Source: Lutibacter sp. (GTDB lineage: Bacteria > Bacteroidota > Bacteroidia > Flavobacteriales > Flavobacteriaceae). From it: DNA of 5,433 nt. The stretch covers positions 1 through 5,433 of the forward strand of contig SDWL01000155.1 of assembly GCA_004195315.1 (NCBI GenBank), in the 5' to 3' direction. How positions within the stretch are numbered: the stretch's first letter is position 1; each line of letters starts with the position of its first letter. The position numbers were made by a program, and so were the translations under genes. This document shows positions 1 to 5,325 of the stretch, piece by piece. The notes below the pieces were generated by a model. The model saw nothing but the letters and a program-made list of their open reading frames with translations. It did no database searches and was not told the DNA's origin.

Positions 1-19
1 AGATGTGTATAAGAGACAG
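1..19 (+). other. Nextera/Tn5 mosaic-end adapter remnant (library artefact)
   Basis: The first 19 bases, AGATGTGTATAAGAGACAG, are identical to the transferred strand of the synthetic Tn5 mosaic end used in transposase-based library kits. The mosaic end is an engineered hybrid of the natural Tn5 inside and outside ends, so an exact match at the very first base of a window is best read as untrimmed adapter at a contig edge. It replaces the true sequence upstream of the first gene, so that gene's promoter and leader are lost. It should be masked. Confidence 0.96.
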
Positions 20-21
20 AA

Positions 22-243
22 ATGAAACAAATCAAATTTTTAATTGCAATCGCTTTAGTAAGTGTTATTGCTATTTCTTGTAAAGAAACTAAGAAAGAAG
101 AAGTAAAAGATGCTGTTGAAGCAGTTGTAGAAACTACTGAAGAAGTAAAAGAAGAAGTTGAAGTAGTGGTTGATAGCCTTGCTACTAAAGTTGAAGAAAC
201 TACTGAAGAAGTAAAAGAAGTTATTGAAGCTGTAAAAGAATAA
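22..243 (+). CDS. Small Glu/Val/Lys-rich repeat lipoprotein, function unknown
   Basis: Encodes 73 residues. An N-terminal signal peptide (K-rich start, hydrophobic core about 6-18) runs into a lipobox-like A-I-S-C with Cys20 as the probable lipidated residue, so a membrane-anchored lipoprotein is expected. Ala at -3 is weaker than the usual Leu. The mature part (21-73) is nearly all E, V, K, T and A, has no aromatic residue, and looks like one long charged amphipathic helix. ETTEEVKE occurs at 37-44 and again at 59-66, a 22-residue spacing that equals two 11-residue helical repeats. Acidic and lysine residues follow the Cys (K-E-T-K-K-E-E), which could act as a Bacteroidetes surface-export signal; that is inference. 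The ATG lies two bases after adapter sequence, so no leader can be checked, but the signal peptide is complete from Met1. I do not recognise a named family. It is convergent with ctaA and ends in a clear terminator. Confidence 0.8.
   Translation: MKQIKFLIAIALVSVIAISCKETKKEEVKDAVEAVVETTEEVKEEVEVVVDSLATKVEETTEEVKEVIEAVKE
129..220 (+). repeat. 26-base direct repeat inside the lipoprotein gene
   Basis: Positions 129-154 and 195-220 are identical over 26 bases, offset by 66 bases (22 codons), and both encode the E-T-T-E-E-V-K-E block in the same frame. Identity at synonymous positions as well as in the protein suggests a fairly recent internal duplication, or a sequence prone to slippage. Read directly from the sequence. 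Confidence 0.9.
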
Positions 244-264
244 TTCTTTAGCTTTAAAATTTAG

Positions 265-293
265 AAAAGCTTCAATTTATTGAAGCTTTTTTT
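265..293. terminator. Bidirectional intrinsic terminator between convergent genes
   Basis: A perfect 10-bp stem (265-274 AAAAGCTTCA with 281-290 TGAAGCTTTT) encloses a 6-base loop, ATTTAT. On the plus strand the stem runs into a T tract extending to 293, ending the lipoprotein transcript. On the minus strand the hairpin lies directly after the ctaA stop codon (292-294) and is followed by four Ts, so it can also end the mutY-to-ctaA transcript, though less strongly. Confidence 0.88.
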
Positions 294-1347
294 ATGCCTT
301 ATTTTTTCTAAGTGTGTAATATAAAAATAGTATACTCATAAAATATAGCACCCCTATCAATTGATGACTCACACCTAAAAATAAAGGTATTTTACCTTTT
401 ACGTTTAACACTGTTAGAATTCCTAAAACTATTTGAACCAACACTAAAACCATTGAAATATTAATCCATTTTTTGGAAAAATTTTCAACTTTATTTCTTA
501 ATTTAAGAAACATATAAATAGTTAAACCAACTAATAAATAAGCTAACATTCTGTGCGTTAACTGTATAAATGCCGGCGCAAATAAATAACTATCGTAATT
601 TATCATATTCGCCCAATTCCAATTTGTTGATTTTAGCAATACATTAGGAATAAATTCTCCATTCATATCTGGCCAAGATGGATAATATAATCCAGCTCTC
701 ATTCCGGCTAATAATCCTGCAAAAATCATTTGAATAAATGTAACACTTAACACTATTGAAACTATTGCTTTCTCAACTTTTTTTTTATTGCTTCCTAATA
801 AATAAACATCGGCAACTGTTTTAACCATTGCTGCAATAACCAAAATTGCTAATATAAAATGTATTGTTAGTTTGTATGCGTTTACCCAAGGCTTGTTTAC
901 CAAACCGCTTTGTACCATAATCCAACCCGCAGAAGCAGTTAGCATTGTTAAAAAAACAACTAATCCTAAGCGTTTTATCAAGAATAAATCTAGTTGTTTT
1001 TTTACAACAAAGATTATAAAAGGGATTAAAAAGATAAACCCTAATGATCTTATCCAAAGTCGATGGAAGTATTCCCAGAAATAAATAAATTTAAATTCTT
1101 GTAAAGTAAACATTGAATTTATTTTATAAAACTGCGGTGTTTCTTTATACAATTCAAATGCCTTTAACCATTGCTCAGTATTTAATGGAGGAATAACTCC
1201 TGTAATTATATCCCAACGTGTTATTGAAAGTCCTGAGCCTGTTAAACGCGTAATTCCGCCTAAAATAACCTGTCCAACTAACATAATTAGCCCAACTACC
1301 AACCAACTCCTAATTATTTTTGAATATTTAAAATTGGTTGTCGTCAT
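292..1347 (-). CDS. ctaA: Haem A synthase, COX15/CtaA family
   Basis: A 351-residue inner-membrane protein that oxidises the C8 methyl group of haem O to the formyl group of haem A, the cofactor of aa3/caa3-type cytochrome oxidases. About eight hydrophobic segments can be placed: 14-30, 100-116, 128-147, 159-178, 196-217, 258-281, 295-315 and 325-346. Family motifs include GGITRLTGSGLSITRWD (30-46), the Glu-x-x-His pair E92/H95 (WEYFHRLW), GLVNKPWVNAYKLTIHF with H163, AGLYYPSWPDMNGEFIP (218-234), THR with H265, and SHQ with H328. The four His residues match the expected haem ligands. The protein contains no cysteine at all, placing it with the Cys-less COX15 (mitochondrial/alphaproteobacterial-like) type and not the Bacillus-like type with a Cys pair. 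Its ATG directly follows the gldD stop codon (TAAATG), which suggests translational coupling. Length and motifs look complete. Confidence 0.95.
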   Translation of the reverse strand: MTTTNFKYSKIIRSWLVVGLIMLVGQVILGGITRLTGSGLSITRWDIITGVIPPLNTEQWLKAFELYKETPQFYKINSMFTLQEFKFIYFWEYFHRLWIRSLGFIFLIPFIIFVVKKQLDLFLIKRLGLVVFLTMLTASAGWIMVQSGLVNKPWVNAYKLTIHFILAILVIAAMVKTVADVYLLGSNKKKVEKAIVSIVLSVTFIQMIFAGLLAGMRAGLYYPSWPDMNGEFIPNVLLKSTNWNWANMINYDSYLFAPAFIQLTHRMLAYLLVGLTIYMFLKLRNKVENFSKKWINISMVLVLVQIVLGILTVLNVKGKIPLFLGVSHQLIGVLYFMSILFLYYTLRKNKA

Positions 1348-1902
1348 TTATTTCCATTCTAAAGTTTCAATCAAATGCATAATATCTTTTTCCAAGTATT
1401 TTATTGCAGGAACAATTGAATCATAATTAGGTTTCACATAAAAATACAAAGAGCCAGAAAGTACATTTTTTACACTGTCAGTTGCTCTAAATTGAATATT
1501 TGTTGCAACATTCCCTTCTATATTGTACAATTTCCCATAAACTTTTTTATCTAAATTTTCAAAAGGTCTATAATCAGGAATGGCATCAGCTTTAATAGTA
1601 TGCTCAAAAGTTAGTTTTTCTATTTCTTTTAAAATTTCATCTAAATTACCTTCAACTTTTCTATAAGTAATATAAATGGCTGCTTTTAATTGAGGGTACT
1701 CTATAGATACCCAGCAATTATTTTTAACATTAACCTTTGCTAAATTTGAAATTTCAAAACTATATGGGCAATTTATTTCAACTCTTTTATAAGAAGATAT
1801 TGGATATTGTAATTTTAAATAAGGTTTTGGCTTTGGAACTATTTCCTCTCCGCAAGAAAAAATAAAAACAGCAATAATTAATACTACACTAAATTTTTTC
1901 AT
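1348..1902 (-). CDS. gldD: Gliding motility-associated lipoprotein GldD
   Basis: Encodes 184 residues. It begins with a type II signal peptide (KK, hydrophobic core about 5-14) ending F-I-F-S-C, with Cys17 as the lipidation site, followed by acidic G-E-E. The mature N-terminus carries the proline-lysine stretch and tyrosine-rich PKPKPYLKLQYP (23-34) that I associate with GldD proteins. The rest is a soluble, probably periplasm-facing domain of unknown mechanism. In Flavobacterium johnsoniae GldD is required for gliding and is linked to the type IX secretion/gliding machinery; that role is established for the family, not shown here. The gene follows gldE with a 9-base gap and abuts ctaA with none, so all three probably share one transcript. 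No Shine-Dalgarno-like sequence precedes the ATG, as is usual in this phylum. The gene is full length, and its identification rests on sequence flavour plus its place beside gldE. Confidence 0.92.
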   Translation of the reverse strand: MKKFSVVLIIAVFIFSCGEEIVPKPKPYLKLQYPISSYKRVEINCPYSFEISNLAKVNVKNNCWVSIEYPQLKAAIYITYRKVEGNLDEILKEIEKLTFEHTIKADAIPDYRPFENLDKKVYGKLYNIEGNVATNIQFRATDSVKNVLSGSLYFYVKPNYDSIVPAIKYLEKDIMHLIETLEWK

Positions 1903-1911
1903 TGTACTATT

Positions 1912-3228
1912 TTAAATATTTCTGTGGATTGTGATTTTTACTTGTTTAATTCTCTTTTTATCTATTGATTCTATTTTAAACGAGAAATTAGCAAACTTTA
2001 TTATTTCATTTTTTCTAGGGAATTTTCCACAAACCTCTAATATAAAACCTGCAATCGTTTCAGATTCACCTTTATGCTCATCAAATAATTCAGGGTTTTC
2101 AATTTCCAAGATTTTATAAAAATCTTTTAAATTGGTTTTACCTTCAAACAAGTAATTATTTTTGTCTAATTTTGAATATGATAATTCTTCATCATCAAAT
2201 TCATCACTAATATCACCTACAATTTCTTCAATTACATCTTCTAAAGTTACAATACCACTTGTTCCTCCGTATTCATCAACAACTATTGCTAAATGGTTTT
2301 TCTTCTCTTGAAACTCCTTCAATAAGTCATCTAATTTCTTGTTTTCTGGAACAAAATAAGGCTCTCTTATTAATTTTTGCCAATTAAAATCTTTTTCATT
2401 TAAATGAGGTAATAAATCTTTTGCATATAAAACACCAATAATTTCATCAATATTTTCTTTATATACAGGGTTTCTTGAAAAGCCTTTTTCTATAATTTTA
2501 GCAATAACATCTTCATATAATTCTGTAATTGAAAGCGCAAAAATGTCAATTCTAGGAATCATAATTTGGCTTGTTTCTGTATTTCCAAAATTAACAATAC
2601 CTTCTAATATTTTTTGCTCATCTTTTGTAGTAGCTTCATTTGAAGTTAGCTCTAAAGCCTGAGATAATTTTTCAACAGACAAATTTGATTGTTTTTTAGC
2701 TAATTTATTTTCAATAATAGTTGTTAAATTCATTAATGGAGAGCTTACCACAGTAAGTAATGAATTCAATATTTTTATTGGATACGCCATAAATGAGGCA
2801 AACTTTAACGAATTTCTTGTTGCATATACTTTTGGTAAAACTTCACCAAATAACAAAATTAAAAAAGTAACTAAAATAACTTTAATTACAAATTTTAATA
2901 TAACTGGAGTAATATCGGTAAACAATGTGTCACCTATATATACAAATATTAAAACAATTAAAATATTGATGAAATTGTTTGAAATAAGAATAGTTGCTAG
3001 TAATTTTTGTGGATTTTCTAATAATTCAACTACTGCTTTTTGCATACTACATTTAGATTCAGAAGCTTTAGTTATATCAGCTTTAGAAAGTGAAAAAAAA
3101 GCAACTTCAGCACCCGAAATTAAGGCCGATAAAGCCAATAATAAAAAAAGTGCTATTACACTTGTTAATAGCCAATAATCAATACTATCAATAAATAAAA
3201 TTAGTGAAAATGTGGGTTCAGGATCCAA
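1912..3228 (-). CDS. gldE: Gliding motility-associated protein GldE (CNNM/CBS/CorC family), TTG start
   Basis: Encodes 438 residues of the CorC/HlyC-like membrane family. The N-terminal DUF21/CNNM domain holds hydrophobic segments at about 18-37, 75-98, 108-128 and 143-165, with the motifs SGAEVAFFSLS (38-48) and LLFGEVLPKVYA (125-136). Two CBS motifs follow: one from MIPR (223-226) to about 280, the other about 287-342 with VVDEYGGTSGIVTLEDVIEE (316-335). A CorC_HlyC transporter-associated domain occupies about 355-436. Relatives are implicated in divalent cation transport or regulation; GldE supports gliding and type IX secretion in flavobacteria by an unclear mechanism. The start is read as TTG at 3228, giving M/L-D-P-E-P. 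An in-frame stop lies 12 bases upstream, only AAT, ATT, GAC and ATA codons separate them, and no ATG occurs near the N-terminus. The gene sits 22 bases after ssb and 9 before gldD. Confidence 0.94.
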   Translation of the reverse strand: MDPEPTFSLILFIDSIDYWLLTSVIALFLLLALSALISGAEVAFFSLSKADITKASESKCSMQKAVVELLENPQKLLATILISNNFINILIVLIFVYIGDTLFTDITPVILKFVIKVILVTFLILLFGEVLPKVYATRNSLKFASFMAYPIKILNSLLTVVSSPLMNLTTIIENKLAKKQSNLSVEKLSQALELTSNEATTKDEQKILEGIVNFGNTETSQIMIPRIDIFALSITELYEDVIAKIIEKGFSRNPVYKENIDEIIGVLYAKDLLPHLNEKDFNWQKLIREPYFVPENKKLDDLLKEFQEKKNHLAIVVDEYGGTSGIVTLEDVIEEIVGDISDEFDDEELSYSKLDKNNYLFEGKTNLKDFYKILEIENPELFDEHKGESETIAGFILEVCGKFPRKNEIIKFANFSFKIESIDKKRIKQVKITIHRNI

Positions 3229-3250
3229 ATTAATGTCTATTTAATTAAAC

Positions 3251-3691
3251 TTAAAATGGTAAATCGTCATCTGCTACATCATTTATAGGTTGCTCTTGAG
3301 TAGTTGCTTTTTCTATTTTTGCCTGAGGCGCTTGTTGTGGTGCATTTAACTCTTTTTTAGTACTTAAAAATGTCATATCAACTACATGAATTTCTGTTGT
3401 ATATCTTTTATTTCCTGTATCATCTTCCCATTGTCTTGTTTTTATACGTCCTTCACAGTAAATTTTATCACCTTTGCTTAAATATTTTTCACAAATTTCT
3501 GCCAATTTATTTCTAACAACTATATTGTGCCATTCTGTAGAAGTTATTTTTTCTCCAGTTTGTTTGTTGGTATAGGTCTCATTAGTAGCAATAGGAAAAC
3601 GTCCAAGAGCATTTCCACCTTCAAAATAATGCATTTTTACTGCATCTCCTAAATGCCCAATAAGTATTACTTTGTTAATTGTACCAGCCAT
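3251..3691 (-). CDS. ssb: Single-stranded DNA-binding protein
   Basis: Encodes 146 residues. The OB-fold domain spans about 3-111 and starts with the typical MAGTINKVILIGHLG. Aromatic positions that stack on single-stranded DNA in this family are visible, including F32, W54 (STEWHNIVV) and W88 (KTRQWEDDTG). A Gln/Ala/Pro-rich flexible linker (about 116-137) leads to the acidic tip DDDLPF (141-146), the docking peptide for replication and repair partners. The protein coats single-stranded DNA during replication, recombination and repair. It lies between mutY (39-base gap) and gldE (22-base gap), a neighbourhood common in flavobacteria. A promoter-like element in the mutY-ssb gap may let it be expressed independently. 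Nothing is truncated. Confidence 0.97.
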   Translation of the reverse strand: MAGTINKVILIGHLGDAVKMHYFEGGNALGRFPIATNETYTNKQTGEKITSTEWHNIVVRNKLAEICEKYLSKGDKIYCEGRIKTRQWEDDTGNKRYTTEIHVVDMTFLSTKKELNAPQQAPQAKIEKATTQEQPINDVADDDLPF

Positions 3692-3713
3692 AATTTCAAA
3701 TTCATTTATATAT

Positions 3714-3721
3714 CAAAAGTA
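3714..3721 (-). promoter_or_regulatory. Candidate -7 element for ssb
   Basis: On the minus strand these bases read TACTTTTG, an exact fit to the TAnnTTTG -7 consensus of Bacteroidetes primary promoters, 22 bases upstream of the ssb ATG. No clear TTTG/TTG -33 box is found at the expected distance; that stretch is A-rich and lies in the mutY 3' end. This is plausible as an internal promoter for ssb-gldE-gldD-ctaA, but an 8-base match in AT-rich DNA can arise by chance. Confidence 0.4.
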
Positions 3722-3730
3722 CTAAAAAAT

Positions 3731-4771
3731 TCAGTGTGTTTTATACTGATTTAAAAAATTATCTATTAGCGTAGAAACTGGATGTTTTTTTATTGCATCC
3801 CAAGAAAATGTAAAATCTTCTGAAGATTGTGTATTTACAACCCAAAACTTAGTATGAATGTGTTGATGAGATAATTTATGTACCACTGTCTCATTATTAA
3901 AAAGTTTAACTGATGTAGAAATATTTTTAAATAATTCTACAAATTTCTCATATTCAACAAGTTGATTTACATCAATTTCATTTATTGTTTCTATCAAAGG
4001 AAACTCATAAAGGTTTAGCCAAATACCCTTATTTCTTTTTTCGATTTTTGTTTTATTATCTTCGGTTTGAATAACTAAATAATTAAAATATCTATTTCTT
4101 ATTTTTAATTTTTTTTCTTTTACAGGAAGTTCTTTAATTCGTTTTTTTGACAATGCAACACAGCTATTATTTAATGAACAACTATCACAATTGGGGTTTT
4201 GAGGTTTACACATTCGTGCTCCAAATTCCATAATAGCCTGATTATGTGTACCTGGGTTTTTATTATCAATTAACTGTTGAGCTAATTGTTTAAACTCTTT
4301 AATTCCTTTGGTTGAATTAATAGGAGTGCTAATTCCAAAATATCTAGACAAAACCCGATAAACATTTCCATCAACTACAGCCGTTGCCTCATTAAAACAA
4401 ATTGACGCTATTGCTGAAGCTGTATAATCTCCAACTCCTTTTAATTTTATTAGGTCATTATAGGTTACGGGAAATTCACCATTAAGTTCGTTAACAATAT
4501 GCTTTGCTGAAAAATGTAAGTTTCTAGCTCTTGAATAATATCCTAACCCTTGCCATAATTTTAGCACTTCTTCTTCTGAAGCAAAAGCTAACTTATTTAT
4601 AGTGGGAAAATTCTCTACAAACTTAAAATAATAAGCCATTCCCTGATCTACTCGAGTTTGTTGCAAAATAATTTCGGACAACCAAATCTTGTATGGACTT
4701 AATGTAGCTCGCCAAGGTAAATTTCTTTTATTATGTAAATACCACAATACTAACTGATTAGAGAATTTCAT
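3731..4771 (-). CDS. mutY: A/G-specific adenine glycosylase MutY
   Basis: Encodes 346 residues from the ATG at 4771. MutY removes adenine mispaired with 8-oxoguanine and so prevents G:C to T:A changes. Visible elements: NLPWR (17-21), catalytic Glu33 in LSEIILQQTR, GLGYYSRARNL (75-85), the helix-hairpin-helix LKGVGDYTASA (110-120), catalytic Asp134 in VVDGNVYRV, and a complete 4Fe-4S ligand set C188-x6-C195-x2-C198-x5-C204. The C-terminal NUDIX-like domain (about 225-340) carries LSH (300-302), equivalent to the FSH loop that reads 8-oxoguanine. An in-frame TTG at 4792 would add seven residues (Arg/Lys-rich). I prefer the ATG because homologues typically begin with a short M-x-F-S just before the first helix, and because a promoter-like box covers that TTG. 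First gene of the leftward cluster. Confidence 0.95.
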   Translation of the reverse strand: MKFSNQLVLWYLHNKRNLPWRATLSPYKIWLSEIILQQTRVDQGMAYYFKFVENFPTINKLAFASEEEVLKLWQGLGYYSRARNLHFSAKHIVNELNGEFPVTYNDLIKLKGVGDYTASAIASICFNEATAVVDGNVYRVLSRYFGISTPINSTKGIKEFKQLAQQLIDNKNPGTHNQAIMEFGARMCKPQNPNCDSCSLNNSCVALSKKRIKELPVKEKKLKIRNRYFNYLVIQTEDNKTKIEKRNKGIWLNLYEFPLIETINEIDVNQLVEYEKFVELFKNISTSVKLFNNETVVHKLSHQHIHTKFWVVNTQSSEDFTFSWDAIKKHPVSTLIDNFLNQYKTH

Positions 4772-4789
4772 TGATTTTTTTGTAAAACG

Positions 4790-4797
4790 CAATAATA
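4790..4797 (-). promoter_or_regulatory. Candidate -7 element for mutY
   Basis: The minus strand reads TATTATTG, one mismatch from TAnnTTTG, 18 bases upstream of the preferred mutY ATG. It overlaps the alternative TTG start (4790-4792), and transcription beginning a few bases downstream would exclude that TTG. No convincing -33 box is seen, so this is a weak call. Confidence 0.3.
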
Positions 4798-4855
4798 CAA
4801 GATTTAATTGATTAAATTTTAATGAATTAACTTTTTAGAATTGATTTATAAATCC

Positions 4856-4863
4856 TATATTTG
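4856..4863 (+). promoter_or_regulatory. Probable promoter (-7 element) of the HU gene
   Basis: TATATTTG matches TAnnTTTG exactly and is followed by GCCGTC, a small GC-richer patch in very AT-rich DNA. A T-run at 4832-4836, ending 19 bases upstream, sits where a TTTG/TTG -33 box would be, although it lacks the G. A start a few bases downstream would leave a leader of about 35 bases before the HU ATG at 4904. It shares the 132-base region 4772-4903 with the divergent mutY promoter. Confidence 0.6.
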
Positions 4864-4903
4864 CCGTCTTAATTTTATAATAACATATATAACAATATTA
4901 AAA

Positions 4904-5194
4904 ATGACGAAAGCAGAAATCGTATCAAGTATTTCCGATAAATCGGGAATTGAAAAAGCAGATGTTTTAGCAACTGTTGAAGCGTTTATGGACGAAGTAA
5001 AGGTGTCTTTAGAAAAAGGCGACAATGTTTATCTAAGAGGATTTGGTAGTTTTATTATTAAAACAAGAGCTGAAAAAACTGGAAGAAACATTTCAAAAAA
5101 TACAACTATTAAAATCCCAGCACACAATATCCCTTCTTTTAAACCTGCAAAAGTTTTTGTAGAAGGAGTAAAAACTAAAGTAAGTGTGTCGTAA
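4904..5194 (+). CDS. hup: HU-family nucleoid DNA-binding protein
   Basis: Encodes 96 residues, the normal size for an HU/IHF subunit. These proteins form dimers that bend and compact DNA and assist replication, repair and transcription. The helical dimerisation part covers about 1-40 (MTKAEIVSSISDKSGIEKAD onward); the family-typical LRGFGSFIIKTRAEKTGRN (44-62) leads into the DNA-binding beta arm, and IPAHNIPSFKPAK (71-83) closes it. At the arm tip the usual R-N-P is R61-N62-I63, so the proline that intercalates into DNA in classical HU/IHF is replaced by Ile. From memory this variant is common in Bacteroidetes HU. An in-frame TTG at 4841 would add 21 residues, but it lies upstream of the promoter-like box at 4856-4863 and the extension resembles no HU. 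The stop codon lies inside a small hairpin. The 30-residue basic protein follows 38 bases downstream. Confidence 0.95.
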   Translation: MTKAEIVSSISDKSGIEKADVLATVEAFMDEVKVSLEKGDNVYLRGFGSFIIKTRAEKTGRNISKNTTIKIPAHNIPSFKPAKVFVEGVKTKVSVS

Positions 5195-5200
5195 GACACA
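5185..5200 (+). promoter_or_regulatory. GNRA-tetraloop hairpin containing the HU stop codon
   Basis: TGTGTC (5185-5190) and GACACA (5195-5200) form a perfect 6-bp stem around the loop GTAA, a GNRA-type tetraloop in RNA. The HU stop codon TAA (5192-5194) is in the loop. The sequence that follows (AAATTTTATT) is AT-rich but not a clean U tract, so this looks more like a partial attenuator, 3'-end stabiliser or processing hairpin than a strong terminator. The structure is visible; the function is inferred. Confidence 0.5.
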
Positions 5201-5232
5201 AAATTTTATTAACATAAAAACATCATTCTATT

Positions 5233-5325
5233 ATGCCAAGTGGTAAAAAAAGAAAAAGAGCTAAAATCTCTACTCATAAACGTAAAAAAAGAGCAAGAGC
5301 TAATAGACACAAAAAGAAAAAGTAA
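5233..5325 (+). CDS. 30-residue highly basic protein, probable small ribosomal protein
   Basis: ATG at 5233 to TAA at 5323-5325 encodes 30 residues starting MPSGKKRKRAK and ending NRHKKKK. Twenty-one of 30 residues are K, R or H, and none is acidic. I recognise it as a tiny protein conserved in Bacteroidetes (relatives start MPSGKKRKR and contain a THKRKK core). By eye the central pattern R-x-K-I-S-x-x-K-x-K-K-x-x-R-x-x-R aligns with the AURKAIP1/COX24 domain of mycobacterial bS22 and mitochondrial mS38, so a ribosomal small-subunit role is plausible but not proven. KKRKRA (5-10) and KKRARA (18-23) form an internal repeat, identical at 16 of 18 bases. It lies 38 bases after HU, has no Shine-Dalgarno-like leader, and its stop codon is inside a strong terminator, so HU plus this gene form a likely two-gene unit. 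Confidence 0.85.
   Translation: MPSGKKRKRAKISTHKRKKRARANRHKKKK

Noticed and set aside
1..19. End of a natural Tn5-like transposon or IS element
   Set aside because: The match is to the engineered mosaic end, not to the natural Tn5 outside or inside end. There is no transposase and no target duplication, and it begins at base 1.
821..1084. Open frames in other frames and on the opposite strand within ctaA (821-1057 minus, 872-1084 plus)
   Set aside because: They lie wholly inside a well-supported membrane enzyme gene, have no family-like features, and their composition follows from the ctaA codons.
1931..2119. Plus-strand open frame antisense to the gldE 3' end
   Set aside because: It is fully covered by the conserved CorC_HlyC region of gldE, with no leader or recognisable domain.
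2927..3178. Plus-strand open frame antisense to the gldE membrane domain
   Set aside because: It mirrors the conserved DUF21 region and shows no independent coding signal.
4841..4903. N-terminal extension of HU from TTG at 4841
   Set aside because: It would place the start upstream of the probable promoter box at 4856-4863, and the 21 extra residues look like translated AT-rich leader. ATG 4904 gives a normal-sized HU.
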